The notes under the pieces are model-generated. The model saw nothing but the letters and a program-made list of their open reading frames with translations. It ran no database searches and was not told the origin of the DNA. 64,000 bases of DNA from Agrypnia vestita (taxonomy: Eukaryota > Arthropoda > Insecta > Trichoptera > Phryganeidae): assembly GCA_016648135.1 (NCBI GenBank), contig JADDOH010000133.1:186001-250000 (forward strand), in the 5' to 3' direction. Positions 44,357 to 56,559 of the stretch are shown piece after piece. The position numbers and the translations under genes are program-made. Position 1 is the stretch's first letter. The number at the start of each line of letters is the position of its first letter.

Positions 44357-44724
44357 TATATTATGATGACAATTAAAAAAAAAACATGTGATTTTTGTAT
44401 TTAATATTTAAAAGAGGAATGTTTTAAAATACCTGCTGGCATTGTCTAGGGCTACCAATTTCGAAGTGAGCCACTCCTTCGTTAATTGAAAAATTATATT
44501 TTTTCATTTTTTAATGTAGCAATACGTACTGCGTTCATTTGTAAGATATTTGGTAACCATATTACCGTAAAATTTATTATCTACCGTATTACAAAATATA
44601 CCCCTTTTTTTCAGGAAAGAAATCTCAACTAAAACAATTTCGTTGTCTGTCTCTCCGCCTGTTTGTCCCCGTAACTTCGTGTAACATCCGTAATTTCGTT
44701 CGAATTCACGGTTAAAAAACGAAA

Positions 44725-44810
44725 TTAAATGGCCGGAGATGGGGCTTGAACCCCGGGCGAGCAAACTCGAACGCGGAGACCTACGGAAGTTGCCATCATC
44801 GCATGTGCGG
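44725..44810 (-). repeat. tRNA-like remnant (SINE or tRNA pseudogene)
   Basis: On the minus strand a B-box-like GGGGTTCAAGCCCC and an upstream GATGGCAACTTCCGTAGGTC sit at tRNA-like spacing. The acceptor stem does not close. Probably a decayed tRNA-derived element. Confidence 0.5.
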
Positions 44811-44947
44811 AGCCTTTAAAAAATAGACTACATTTATAACTTAGCAAAGACGCGAACCGCCTGTACAAAAAATATACAGCGTATTTTCTAAAATATATTA
44901 AGGAGCACTAAGTGATAATAAACATTTTCTACGCAGTAGAAGGCATC

Positions 44948-44980
44948 TTCTGCATGGTGTAGTGGTAGGATATCCGGCTT
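44948..44980 (+). repeat. tRNA 5'-half-like fragment
   Basis: GCATGGTGTAGTGGTAGGAT followed by ATCCGGC resembles the 5' half (A box) of a glycine/glutamate-type tRNA. The sequence then runs into T-rich repeats with no B box. A truncated SINE head or tRNA fragment. Confidence 0.55.
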
Positions 44981-45019
44981 TTTAAATTTTACTCGGTACC
45001 GGATTTTTTAAATTTTTAT

Positions 45020-47255
45020 TTTATTTTGATGTATATTATATTTATAATATTAATTATTTAATTTATCGCAATAGTTTTACGCACGCACAATCGCCAGGGT
45101 TTTAAATAGTAGGTGCCATTAACTGCCGGGGAAAAAGGTGTTCAAATATTTTGATGAAAGTCGTTATTGCTATTTCATGGGTGTCGGCTATTCATAAGTA
45201 AATACTTATTCTTTAGAAACCGGTATGTAAAAGAACCGTCATTTTTGACGTGTCATTATTTTTTTTTATATATTTAATTTATGGTACAAATACAGTTCTT
45301 ATATATAACATATCAGATTAAACATTTTTTTTAAATACTTGGTAGTCATGTAGACCTCATCAGTGAAGAGAAGCTCTTGAGTCTGATGAGGGAGCCACAG
45401 TTCTTATTCCTTGATATAATATATAGGTACATAGTGTATACAAGTTATTTAGTAATACAGTAAAAAAGGTAAATTGATAATGGAAGTATAGGAGTAATTT
45501 TGAAAAAAGCTATAGATTTAAATGATTTATGAATTTAAGTAATATTATAATTAGTAATTAATAAATTTGATGATTTATAATTCCAAAACAAGAGACAGTA
45601 AGTACTTTTTAAATACGCGTAAATTTTCTATGTGAATAGTCAGGACTACTGTGAAATGTAAAAAAATCTATTATTGGTTTCAATTTAATATTTTAACACA
45701 TAAGATTAAGAAATTATTAGTTGCGTATGAAGCAAACAGATTTCTTTCAACGTTTGAAATAAAATTAACATTTACATAACTTAATATTAATCACGTCAAA
45801 ATTGACGAAGTGTAGGTACAGTGTTATGTAATAGCGGTGGTCAAGATATTGACTGTTACGACAGCGCAAACCAATAATAATAGACCCGATATTACGTCAT
45901 CAAACTGTTGATGTTCTGTACGATTCAGGATCTAAGAAAATGAACAAGGTTGGATATCCGCTTGTCGAGAATTATATGTGCACGAGTACATGTCCCATTG
46001 TGTAGGAAGAAATGGCAAAGCAAAGCATACAAAAGATCCGCAACGCTATCTGTTTTCACACCGCCTTACCCCATTTAGGTATAATCGTAATAATAATGTA
46101 AGCCTTCCCCCAGATAAGAAAGCGTAATATTCTCGAAACGCATACATTAATTTCGGCCAGAGTTGAACAATACAACGGAGAAACATATTATTATGTTGAA
46201 TAACAAACACTTCTTAATTATTATAAATTAGGGTGAACTCGTATTTGACCGCGCGAGGGCTTTGTTCTCGCTCATGAACTGGGAACTTGTATTGTATAAT
46301 CAGTCCTCAAACCTTTGTAGGGCGAAACTACACACAGGCGTGCAATTGGTTTAGGTTTACTAAGCGTGGTCGTCTGAGAGCGCTTGTACAAACACGCCAT
46401 GCCATATTACTTTGTACGGGTAGAAAGACAGTGCCCTCGCGAGAGTGTTTACTCCCGTTAGACTCGCGATGGTCCGCTCTAGAGATACTCGGGGAGAGAG
46501 GGCAAACACTCAGGGCTTCTGGGGGAACCACGGGAGGCTGGAGATTGATTAACGAGATGAAGAACTGATGAAGGAGAGTCCCTGGAGGATTACATTATCT
46601 GGAAAAATATTAGAAATATTATCTAAAACCTTCCAGACGATCGCCATCACCTAACAAACATTATATAATTTATATATTCTATATTAGTTGATTGTTTAAT
46701 ATCAATACGTATTATATCAAACTGTAACCGCCTTGATGAGCCCATATATAACATGTAACGTTGAATGATTTATTGGTAATAGAGGACTGCGCCTAATTCA
46801 TACCCCTTATCTACCTAGAGACAATGAAATTTTTAAATAAAAATAATATTTAAAAAATACTACTAAAGCTGTATTTAATTATTATAACTTATCAGCTACA
46901 AAAAAGCGTAACTCGTTTTAAAAGGTTATATCTAATCCTGCAAATTCGCATCTAGTAATCTCAAAACGTACTTGAAAATTGCTGATTACCTATTATAAAT
47001 TTCTTTATTTTTAAATAATTTTCAAAGGGTTTTAGCGTAGTTTTCGCAAGCATTCACCAATAAGAATAGAATTTGTAAAAACACAATGTTTACAAATACA
47101 ACAACAGTAGAAATATCCTATTTTGAAAAGACTCTCCTCATAATATAAAGGATGCTTGATCGCCAATTGCCTCAAGTCAAGCACAATGACTAGAATATCT
47201 AGAGGGTTTTTTATAAAAAATTTTACCCTTCCAATCCATGTAAGTCTAGCTAGCA
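45020..47255. other. non-coding stretch
   Basis: AT-rich with a GC-richer patch at 46210-46560. No gene, RNA or repeat partner recognised. Frames at 46287-46568 (plus) and 46328-46531 (minus) overlap each other and lack domains. Confidence 0.35.
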
Positions 47256-47379
47256 CAAGACACAAATCGACGACTCCTACGTATAATATTGTAACCCACA
47301 AATCGACGATTTTGAGTTTTATGTGTATTTCATATGTGTTTAATTATATCTTTAATTCCGAGAAAAAAATATTATAATA

Positions 47380-48492
47380 TTAGGTCCTTACATATGAAAT
47401 TGACGTTTAGTATGGGAGGAACATGAAGTCGATTTTTTTTTATTATAATATATTTATTTAATCAAAGTATGTACCATTGCTATCTATGCACTTTTGCCAT
47501 CTCATAGGTAGTTCATCGATCCCTTTACTAAAAAAACCATTCGGAAGGGAATCAATAAAATCTTTGAAGGCGGTTTGGACTGCCCCATCGGAGTTGAATT
47601 TTTTCCTTTGCAAGAAGTTATCCAAATTTCGAAAAAAATGGTAATCTGTTGGGGCAAGGTCCGGAGAGTACGGTGGATGTCTTAGACATTCCAATTGAAG
47701 CTCCTCTAATTTGGTAGCCGTCTGTTGTGCAGTGTGTGGTCTAGCGTTGTCATGAAGCAGCAGTGGCCTAGAGCGATTAACCAGCCTCGGTTGTTTAGCA
47801 GCTAGCTTTTCCATCATGGTTTGCAGTTGCTGACAATAGACATCTGCCGTAATCGTCTGGCCAGATTTAAGAAAGCTGTAGTGAACGACACCAGCACTAG
47901 TCCACCAAACGCTCACAAGTAACTCGCGTTTGTTGATTTGCTTCACTCAATTCGTGAGGTACCCACCTTTCAAGCTTTTTCACCTTACCAATTTGCTTCA
48001 AGTGGATTAAAACAGTTTTATCACTAACACCGCAGCCTGCAGCTAACTCGGATGTGGTTTGCGATGGATCCGCTTCCACAATAGCCTTCAATTCTTCATT
48101 ATCAACTTTGGTCTCCGGCCGTCCACGGGGCTTATTCTGCAGGTCGAAATTTCCAGAACGAAAACGTTGGAACCAAAAACGCACTGTGTTTTCTTTTGCG
48201 GCACCGTCGCCATACACATCATTAATCCTTCGAGCCGTTTCTGCAGCACTGGTGCCACGGTGGAACTCGTACTTGTAAATAACGCGATATTTCAAGTTTT
48301 TCATTTTGTAAACTGAGTCTCGCAAAGAAAAAAACAATTGAGGAAAAAACAAATGAATTATAATTTTCAAAACACAAATACATGAGTAAAAAGCTGTAAA
48401 AATTTGGATTTGGAATTCCTAACCAAAGAGAAGATATTTGAGATCAAATTTTCCAGTACGGTAAAACGTCAATTTCATATGTAAGGACCTAA
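47380..48492 (-). mobile_element. mariner element, copy 2 (internal deletion)
   Basis: A 1113-bp copy with ends TTAGGTCCTTACATATGAAA on both sides and TA duplications at 47378-47379 and 48493-48494. Relative to copy 1 it lacks about 170 bp between AAGTAAC and CGCGTTTG (junction near 47922-47926). Copy 1 shows AAC at both breakpoints, so the deletion may have used microhomology. Elsewhere the two copies differ at few positions. Confidence 0.93.
47458..48304 (-). pseudogene. mariner transposase with deletion of the first catalytic Asp
   Basis: The N-terminal DNA-binding part is in frame (start near 48304, through GKVKKLERWVPHELSEANQQ), with no copy-1 frameshift. The internal deletion removes the TCDEKW segment holding the first catalytic Asp and shifts the frame to a stop. 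The C-terminal piece retains LLHDNARPH and APTDY with 34 residues between the two Asp. A truncated DNA-binding peptide is still encoded. Transposase activity is ruled out by the missing Asp. Confidence 0.92.
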
Positions 48493-48639
48493 TAAATAAA
48501 GGTTATTTATTGCAAAATATTTTTTTCTTTCTTGGAATCAAAGATATAATTAAATACATATGAAATACACAAATAAGTCAAAATCGTCGATTTGTGGGTT
48601 ACGATATTATACGTAGGACCCGTCGAAATAATGTTTATT

Positions 48640-51600
48640 ACAATAAAGTAGTTAGTAAAAGTCAAAAGTAGAGTGCTCAAAGTATCATAGACCCTAAGGA
48701 ATAGAAAAAAAATTCAAGGCAAATAAAATAAGGACCGAAAGTAGTCTTCAAATTTTCTCCATACATATTTATATGGTTCTTAGAAAAAAAGTCGGCTGTT
48801 ATTACAAATTTATATATTTATCGATTTATAATAACAAACCAGAAGAATCACAATGTATTGCTTCATTTGTATTCATACAAAAGTTTCCGCATCATTAATT
48901 TGTAAGAATAACGTTTAAGGGTGAAGTATCGCGGTTTTGACACACGTGCCAAGGCCGCCATGCGCCAGGTATGTGGATAAAAACACCCCAATTCAGGGGA
49001 TGCGTACAGCAAGGGTGGCATCCCCTCCAAATTACTTTAGGATTAAATAAACAGATATCACGAAGATAATTATTTAGATGTAACGATGTGCGAAACGGCA
49101 CAATCCGCAGTTCGTTTCGATTGCGATAAACTAGTTAATCAGTATTAATGCCGCTCCGAAACTAATTCACTGATTCTTGAATAAATTATTTGAACACAAT
49201 TCCATTAAACGTATATATACATATTGTATATGTGTGGTTTTCGGGTTATAATTGAACGTGAAAAGGGCAAAATAATTATTATTCGCGTTTGATCATCAAT
49301 CGAATGAGCGAAACAACCCTAAAACCTAAACTAAGTTGTGCAGAACAAATGTTGAGATATGTGGAAACTAAGGTCATCCCTTGACTTTTCCAGTGAAATT
49401 TTATGTAGGTATTTTCCGAGTATTTCACAGCATTTCAAGGCGAGGCTAACGGATGATCTTTAAGCTGTATCAATTAAAATTAAGGGTTCGTTATTTTTTA
49501 TGTAAGTGTCCAAAAAGAAACAAGAATAAAACGGCCGGTTTATTCACATTTTATGGCATGTATTTAATGGCGGATCGCGGGATACTAATTTTCCGTTATC
49601 GAAATTTTCAATATTAAATTAATTTAACTAATTACAGTCAAAAGCTGTAATGCGATTACTACTTAAGTATAAATCAGGGCATTGAGAACAAGAAGCATGA
49701 CTTTTATTTTAACATATATTTGGAAAAAAAAATCAAAATTAAATATTTATCGGGCAGAATGTTGTGAAATATTAAAATATAAATAATATGTTAGTAATTA
49801 TTTTGATAGGAATATTACGAAATCTATCTCTTATTTGGGTTACTTTTCAAAATATATACTTAGGAAAAGTTCATGCTTCCTGTTTTCACTGCACGCCCCT
49901 GGTATAAATACTGGCATAACACATTAGAATAATCCAAACAAAAAAATAATATCACCTGTCTAAACTGGATTATTCTAGTGAGACATCATAGGTAAAAATG
50001 AAATTTTCAATCAAGATATATATTAAGTGCAGTTGTCTCATAGAGACGAAGCTATTTTTTATTATGGGAAAGAAAATACAGAAGTATTTTTCTTGTGTTC
50101 TTGAAAAATTCGAACGTACTCAAAATATTCCGAATGAAATTTTCATTTTCATTTTAAATTTAAAAAATAATCAACATTTTTATGATATCATGTAGGCACA
50201 TAATAAATATGTGAAGTTCTACAATAATTTAACTATTTTATATAATGTGTTATTCGATGTAATATTATTTTTATAAACATGTATCGCTTTATAGAACACA
50301 TGTATAATACTTATTATAAATCAACTAATTAATATTAATAAAATTGACTTAAAAATACAAAAGAATTCTAACGGTGGAAGATAATTATTTATAATTTAAA
50401 AGGAAATCGTAAAAATAACATGAAATAGTTGTTTTCTTGTAAATTGTGTACGATATTGTAATAGAATTAATGAATGCATAAATTTTACATCGAAGAATAA
50501 TGAATACTTATATATTACGTGGAATTGGCCCATTTGAAAACAAAAAGCCTGTAAAAAATTAATTCAATGTGAAGAGTTTGATAAAAATGAATAACAAAGT
50601 ATACAAAATAAAACAAATATTATTCTCTTGGAGTGCTCTCGATATCCAACGGCAAGATAATTGTTATTACGGATCTTTATAGAAATGGTAGCGTCAGTTA
50701 GAATGCGAATTTCCTACCAAATGATGTGAAAAGAATACATTGAAAAAATATTTAAATAGTATACGTAGCACGGTTAAAGGTAGCACCCGATAAAACATGT
50801 AAGTTGTGCAAAATATTAAGAAGAACAAACATTTTTGAGTGGTGTCCGATGGTCAGAAGATATAAATGCACGCTAGCGAGACACAAAGTTCTTGTTGCAT
50901 TCTCCATATGGCAGCGCCCCGGGCGCCTATTCATACACGCTCACGCTAAACTTTGTGCCTTGTTTTACGGTGATACTTAGGACTGGTAATCGCCTGGTGT
51001 ATGTAAGCAAATTGTGTTGCGTATCTGCTATATCCTGTCATATAAAATGCCCGATAAACAAAATACGGCCACTCCAAGAGGGATAAACTTTACAAGCCCT
51101 CTTAGTGGTATGGCTCTGGTTTACTATGGCAGAGACTTTTAGGGCTCTTTGTACAGCTTTTACAACTGCATCTTTATTTGTGTGAAGAGGGTCAAACTGT
51201 ACACATTACACACAAAGGTTGCGTGAAGGGGTATTTCGTGTTCGTATCGCAGTGGCATTCAAATATTTCGATAGTTTTTTTATCTGTATATTTTTCTTGT
51301 TAATTAATCTGTGGGGTACCGTGTCTTGGATCCCACTTTTGTACAATGTATTACAAGATGAAATGCAGCTGACATGAACAGAAAGCCGCGGTCAGTTTTA
51401 GAGAGTTTATTTATCTTCGATTGAATTACAGTCAGTGCATTACGTTCGAACTTGGTAGTTAGCGCGGTGGTCCGCTGTACAGCTGATTGGGTGCACCTGG
51501 GATCTTCACTTTGTTCCTGGTCGCGTGCGTAGCGGGTATAGGAAGCGATCAAGGTGAAGATCGTACTGTGAACTGGAGATGGTGCTGACGACTAACGTAG

Positions 51601-53085
51601 GTGGCGTATCCTGGTGTGGTCAAGGATGGTGGTGGTACCGCCGGAAGCAGACGGTGTTCGATGCTGGAGGTGGCGAAGACAGTGGAGCGATGAGGATGAC
51701 GATGAGCGATGGATTGGAGACTGGAGGCGTAGCGAGGAATGAGCCAAGTGGCGTAGCGATTGTACTTTATGTCGTAGCTACTGCAGGTTGGAGATGGGTC
51801 GAGTCGTAGAGTGACGTGCTACGTAGCGAAATAGTGCTAGTCGATCAAGAAAGAATGATTGTTTGTAATTCTGTTTATGATTAGTTAATATTCAACCCTA
51901 ATGAAGGCTCAGCTGTGGGTTGAAACTAGTTGGTTAAAACTCAATGTGGTGGTGTTAAGAAACAAAGATATTATGTCTAACCACAACGTGTAAAAAATTA
52001 TAAAATACATACTTTAACTGCATTATAAAAGTGTCTTAATATATGTTTCAGCTGTGTCCGATCCTCTCGTCTAGTACAATTTTATGCTCTGTGACTGTAA
52101 GTATTTTTTTTTTAATTTTGAGAATTCGCACGTTGTTTCAAAATCCAATTAAATATGATTCCGCGCATGTGTACGAAATGACAAGCGGGCGGTTGGCTTG
52201 TGTTACTCGCAGACTAAGTAGTGCGGGCTGTTAACGGCCGGCAGTGCATTAGGACACCTCCCCTAATATTCTCAGGTGGATTATGGCGTCTGCGCCGCGG
52301 CCCGGGCGGGGTGTATCACTTCCCCAGTGCCCCTTTATGAGCGCGTAGTAATCGCCCCCAGCCAGCGGTATATCAGGCCTGGCTTACAGCCCCGACCGGT
52401 CGTGATGTATGAACCGGGGCGGCCGTGAAACGATACGTACAACCGGTTCAATAAGAAATGGAATCTTGTACCCATATTGTCACGATACGGTGGAAGCTGA
52501 AGGAATTGCACGCTCTCGAGGACTGTATAGCAATTTACATGTTTTGCAATGAATTGGAAATCACTAGAAATGTGGAGAAGTCAGTCAATCGTTCTCGAAG
52601 ATTCGCGAAACGACATAACCCATGTAAGGGATGAGAGGCCCGCTACGCGCACCGTTGTTTTGACAGCCGCAAAAAAACAACAGAATGGCGAACCCGTGCG
52701 AATTGACCAGAGATAAACGATTGGGATACTTACGTGCGGAGTTTTCCAGTGCGAACCTGAACAATTTAAGCAACGTTCATCAGTATATCTGCGACAAGTG
52801 GAATATTCAGGAGTGTTTATGTACTCGTATTAAAAATTTCGAAAATTAAAAAATGGGTATGGTTTAAAGGACGGTGCTCCTATTAATATTAATTTATAAA
52901 ATTTTAATTAAATCAAGTCTTTCATTTGCCTCCCTTCGCCGAATCTGCTAACGCTGCTTACTGAGATCGCCGAAAATCCCACCATAACACTGTAATATGA
53001 CTGCGCCAAAGACCAAAGTACCTGTGTCAATTTTCAATGTGCTTTTTATATTTCTACTGTTTTCTTATACTTGATTAAGATAAAT
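48640..53085. other. Lar-region intron, no gene seen
   Basis: Long repeat-poor stretch. GC-rich islands lie at 48930-49030, 51540-51800 (GGTGGTGGTACCGCCGGAAG region) and 52230-52450. CTAATGAAGGCTCAGCTGTG with GGGTTGAAAC near 51899 resembles the GAAAC hairpin motifs elsewhere. A TCTCATAGAGACGAAGCTAT phrase near 50036 resembles the end of the element at 53093. No frame has a domain. Confidence 0.35.
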
Positions 53086-53092
53086 TATACAG

Positions 53093-53253
53093 GTCTCATA
53101 CAGACGAAACTGTGAGAAACGCGTGTGAGCGTTGCATTGAGTAGAGTGATCACTTAAGCTAGCTCATACAGGTTGTAAGTTGTAAGCCCTTGGGCCAACG
53201 TATAAAGACTTCCACACACGTTTCTCATATTCATAGCCTCGTCTCTGTGAGAC
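53093..53253. repeat. short inverted-repeat element (GTCTCA...AGACGA ends)
   Basis: The left end GTCTCATACAGACGAAACTG then GAGAAACGCGTGTG pairs with the right end CACACGTTTCTCATATTCAT then CGTCTCTGTGAGAC. The centre shares AGTGATCACTTAAGC and TATAAAGACTTCC with 6345-6440. A related end (AACTTCGTCTCTGTGAGAAT) occurs near 60990. A non-autonomous element family. Confidence 0.75.
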
Positions 53254-53259
53254 TTCTAT

Positions 53260-53820
53260 AATTTATCTTAATTGATTAATCACGCCCTGGGGACAAAATT
53301 CAGTAACTGTGTTCTTAGAACACACCTATGTACATATAATTTTTTTATTATACTTTTTTATCTATTTTATTGAAATTAAATGAATTACTGTGATAAAAAA
53401 TTTCCATGCCCGTCGTTCCTTGCACTACATACATTGAAGGATTCCATTCCGTTTCAATGTATACATTATTTTTAAAATTCAATTTTTTAAGACGTTACTG
53501 CGTATTTACTGAATTCACCAAAGAGTTCTTTTATAACCTACCGGGACAAGAAGAATCATATTTTAATTTTAGAACATGTGAGGGGCTTTCCTAACGTAAG
53601 AATTTCTTAAAAAGTAAGTTTGACGTTTATGAGTACTGAATAAAATATGTATCTACTCACAATGGAAACGCGAATGCCTTTTGGTGATTTTTTCGTATAT
53701 TTTTTTCGTTCGTCGTTCTATTCTTCTATACTTTTGAGATAACTCTACGATAATTTTTTTAAAAATACGTACTTAGAATCGGTACTGAGATGACAAAAGG
53801 TCATAAAAGGTTGGCACAAT
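53260..53820. other. non-coding stretch
   Basis: AT-rich with no recognised repeat or gene. Confidence 0.3.
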
Positions 53821-53824
53821 TTTA

Positions 53825-54150
53825 CAGGATAAAAAGTAACCCATAAAAACCAAGTTTTTAACACACTCCCTTTCTCATTTTCGGGTTTCATGTCGACCAT
53901 ACGCATCGGAATCTCCATACAACTTACTGAATTGTATGAAAAAACCATTAAAAATTTGTGAAATCCAAATTTATACTATAATTATTTATTTTTTAAACGA
54001 AAATTTGACAGATCTTCTCGATCGTCGCCACGAGTCTACTTGCAAAGTTTCAGCTCGATTGGATCACGGGAAAAGGGTTAAAAATCGATCCAAAGTTTTT
54101 TCGTCAAGCAAGCAAGCAGACACCAGGAGTTAAAAGGAAAGAAGTAATAA
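53825..54150 (+). repeat. interspersed repeat family 'ACTCCCTTTCT', copy 4
   Basis: Matches 33800-34115 from CCATAAAAACCAAGTTTTTA through ACTCCCTTTCTC to the TGCAAAGTTTCAGCTCGATT block and the final AAAGGAAAGAAGT. The last motif is decayed. Same orientation as copies 1 and 3. Confidence 0.75.
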
Positions 54151-54159
54151 TGGCTAGAT

Positions 54160-55170
54160 TGGCTCAGGTAATATTGAAGAAAATATTTCAATTATTTAAT
54201 TATATCAAAAGAAGCACAATTGGCACATCAACACAATCCTTTTTTTTTTTTTTGAAAGTTACATTACCCATTACACTAGCCAGTACATTAAAATTACAGT
54301 AGCCATAAATCGAGGTAATCAAAAATATCACATGTTTACTACTTTAAAACAACATAGCTGATTAGGTTTTCAATTTTCTTATTACATTATTACATAACTA
54401 TTAAATATATGTATTTTATATTATCTATTACAGATAAAATAAAATATATTAAATTCACAAATTGCCTTGAATTATTTATGATGTTTCTGTTTAGTTTATG
54501 GAACTCCATGTTTATTTTTAATGAAATTAAAATAAATTATATTTTAATAAATACTATAATTAAGTTCTGCAGGTTAAGCGCTATTTTAAATGTGACAGCT
54601 ATTTCGACTTGTTAGGTCATTATCAAACAGTGGATACCACGCACTGGACATGGCTGTAAGATGGCATATTTGGTCTTGATCCTTGACTTTATAATATTTT
54701 TAAATTGTTAAACAAAACACTGTGCAAAGGCGTCTAAGCCTCAAAATGAGGGCAAATGAGGAGGCTCGGGTGGTGGCAAGGAGGGGTGGAGGCGGGGAGG
54801 GGGTATTAGGGAGGCCTCCTGAATCCTTTGTGATCGAAACACATTTCGTTAACGTGCTAACGCAGGTGATAATACGTCCCGTGTGCGCGGCGCTCACTGG
54901 TTTGCCTTTAGCCATTAAATAGATATGCGAAATAAATGCGAAAGAGCGAACAGTACGCGATGTCTGGGGCACCGACTAAACAAAATTAAAACAATATACA
55001 CCTTTTTATTTTAAATTGCAATTTCAGAACAAAGTTCTGTTGTTTTAAGGAAATTTTTGAATCAATTAGAAAAAGACATGTAGGTACATAAAAATCAAAT
55101 CAACGAAAAAATATTTTAGTAGTAATAAAGGGATTACATGCAAGGTCGAAAAACTGATGTGTCAATGTAC
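54160..55170. other. non-coding stretch
   Basis: Mostly AT-rich, with a GC-richer patch at 54730-54910 whose frames on both strands lack features. No repeat partner seen. Confidence 0.3.
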
Positions 55171-55173
55171 TAA

Positions 55174-55320
55174 GCTGCTGTGGCGAAATTGGATAACGCG
55201 CCATTCCCGGATAGGATGGAGGTTCGGTGTTCGTATCCCGGTAGTAACTAAAATATTTTGTTCGTTGATTTGATTTTTCTGTATGTGTTTTTCTAATTGA
55301 TTCATAAATTTGCTTAAAAC
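55174..55320 (+). repeat. tRNA-derived SINE, family B (second copy)
   Basis: The head GCTGCTGTGGCGAAATTGG (A box 55181-55192) and degenerate B box GTGTTCGTATCC are followed by CCGGTAGTA. The tail TTTGATTTTTCTGTATGT is shared with 25122-25300. Loss of B-box bases suggests it is transcriptionally dead. Confidence 0.85.
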
Positions 55321-55584
55321 ATTACATTTACAAAAAAATTATCATTTTGAATATCAATTACAAAAATTTGTAAATAAAATTTAGAATTTAATTAATTAAC
55401 CAACGGATTGCGGAATGTACCATTTCCTTCATCACGGTGCTAAAAAACTAATCATAATAATAAATTACTATATTATGTTTGTCTAGGCTTATTGTATAAA
55501 TATAATACAAAAATACCATAAAAGTTATGGAAAAAAAAACGAAAAATTATTTTTCGTTTTAATATGCACACATAATAAAATTTT

Positions 55585-55645
55585 GTCACGATTATATGTA
55601 GTTTCGAGAGGAAAAGTCCCTCTCATCCTCAGGTGTAATTAATAG
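55585..55645 (-). repeat. GAAAC-hairpin repeat fragment
   Basis: On the minus strand GATGAGAGGGACTTTTCCTC is followed by TCGAAACTACATATAATCG. GAGAGG and CCTCTC form a perfect six-pair stem ending at GAAAC. Related to 14297 and 59310. Confidence 0.65.
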
Positions 55646-55649
55646 CTAA

Positions 55650-56290
55650 CCTAAATAAAGAACGTTGTCAACCTATTCGGGTAGGAAAGAGGTTGTGTTT
55701 TCTCATTAGTCGGGGATTCGAGGCTCGTCTGGGGAGATCAGTTATATGAATAGAGTTAAGCTTAGTTAAAAAAAGATAAAACTGAACAAGCAATGGTAAA
55801 TAAACATTTACTATCTTAAGAATACCTACCCGATAAAGTGAAATATTCACAAATAAAAATTATAAAGTACAATGAGCACTTTTGCTAACAGATATGCGTA
55901 TCAAATATAAAACCTATAATCTTGTTATGCCCGTTTGCAAATATAAAATGATGTTACGAACTATAAAATAATAGGAACAAAGGGTTAGGCTACATTAAAT
56001 AAAGTGTTATTAATTTGTTAAATAAATGTCGCAAAATTTTTTTTTACTAACCTTTGCAAGCATATAGCAAATGTTATACATTTCTAGTAAATGAATACAT
56101 TTTCAAGTAATAGTGGACACTTACATATTTTATAAAAAAAAAAAACAAAAATCTTACGCAGGTGCGTACTTGGCTATTAATGTTAACATTCTGTAATATT
56201 CTCATTGATTTACGTTAACTTAACAATAAATTCTTGACTTTTATTATACAACATTGTACACTTCGTGAATTATTACGTGATGAAAATTAT
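55650..56290. other. non-coding stretch
   Basis: AT-rich; no gene or repeat recognised. Confidence 0.3.
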
Positions 56291-56298
56291 ACATAATA

Positions 56299-56551
56299 TG
56301 TGGGGTATAAAAGCGAAGACAGCAATATCCAAAAAAATTGAGTGCAATCATCGACAATAACTAACTTATAATGTACTGAAGTTGAAATTTTATAGGAAAA
56401 ATTGCCTATAAATTTATAGAAAACAGAATTTGAAAAAGGGGTAGATAAACAAAATCTACAATTTTGTACATTTTAAATTAGTAATCCTCGGTGACTGCAT
56501 TCAAAAGATTTTTTAATTTTTTTGGTGCTGCCTATGCTTTTATACCCCACA
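56299..56551 (+). mobile_element. MITE with TGTGGGGTATAAAAGC ends, TA target (short copy)
   Basis: A 253-bp copy starting TGTGGGGTATAAAAGCGAAG and ending GCTTTTATACCCCACA, flanked by TA at 56297-56298 and 56552-56553. The inner GGTGACTGCATTCAAAAG block matches 44290-44320. Confidence 0.92.
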
Positions 56552-56559
56552 TATATAAA

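Larger units (their letters stand above)
47262..48630. mobile_element. palindromic foldback element split by mariner copy 2
   Basis: Sequence left of the mariner (47262-47379: CCTACGTATAATATTGTAAC, AATCGACGATTTTGAG, then TAATTATATCTTTAATTCC) is the close reverse complement of sequence right of it (48500-48630). Removing the mariner leaves a roughly 250-bp inverted-repeat element with arms of about 115 bp. The mariner landed near the centre, in the loop. Confidence 0.9.
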
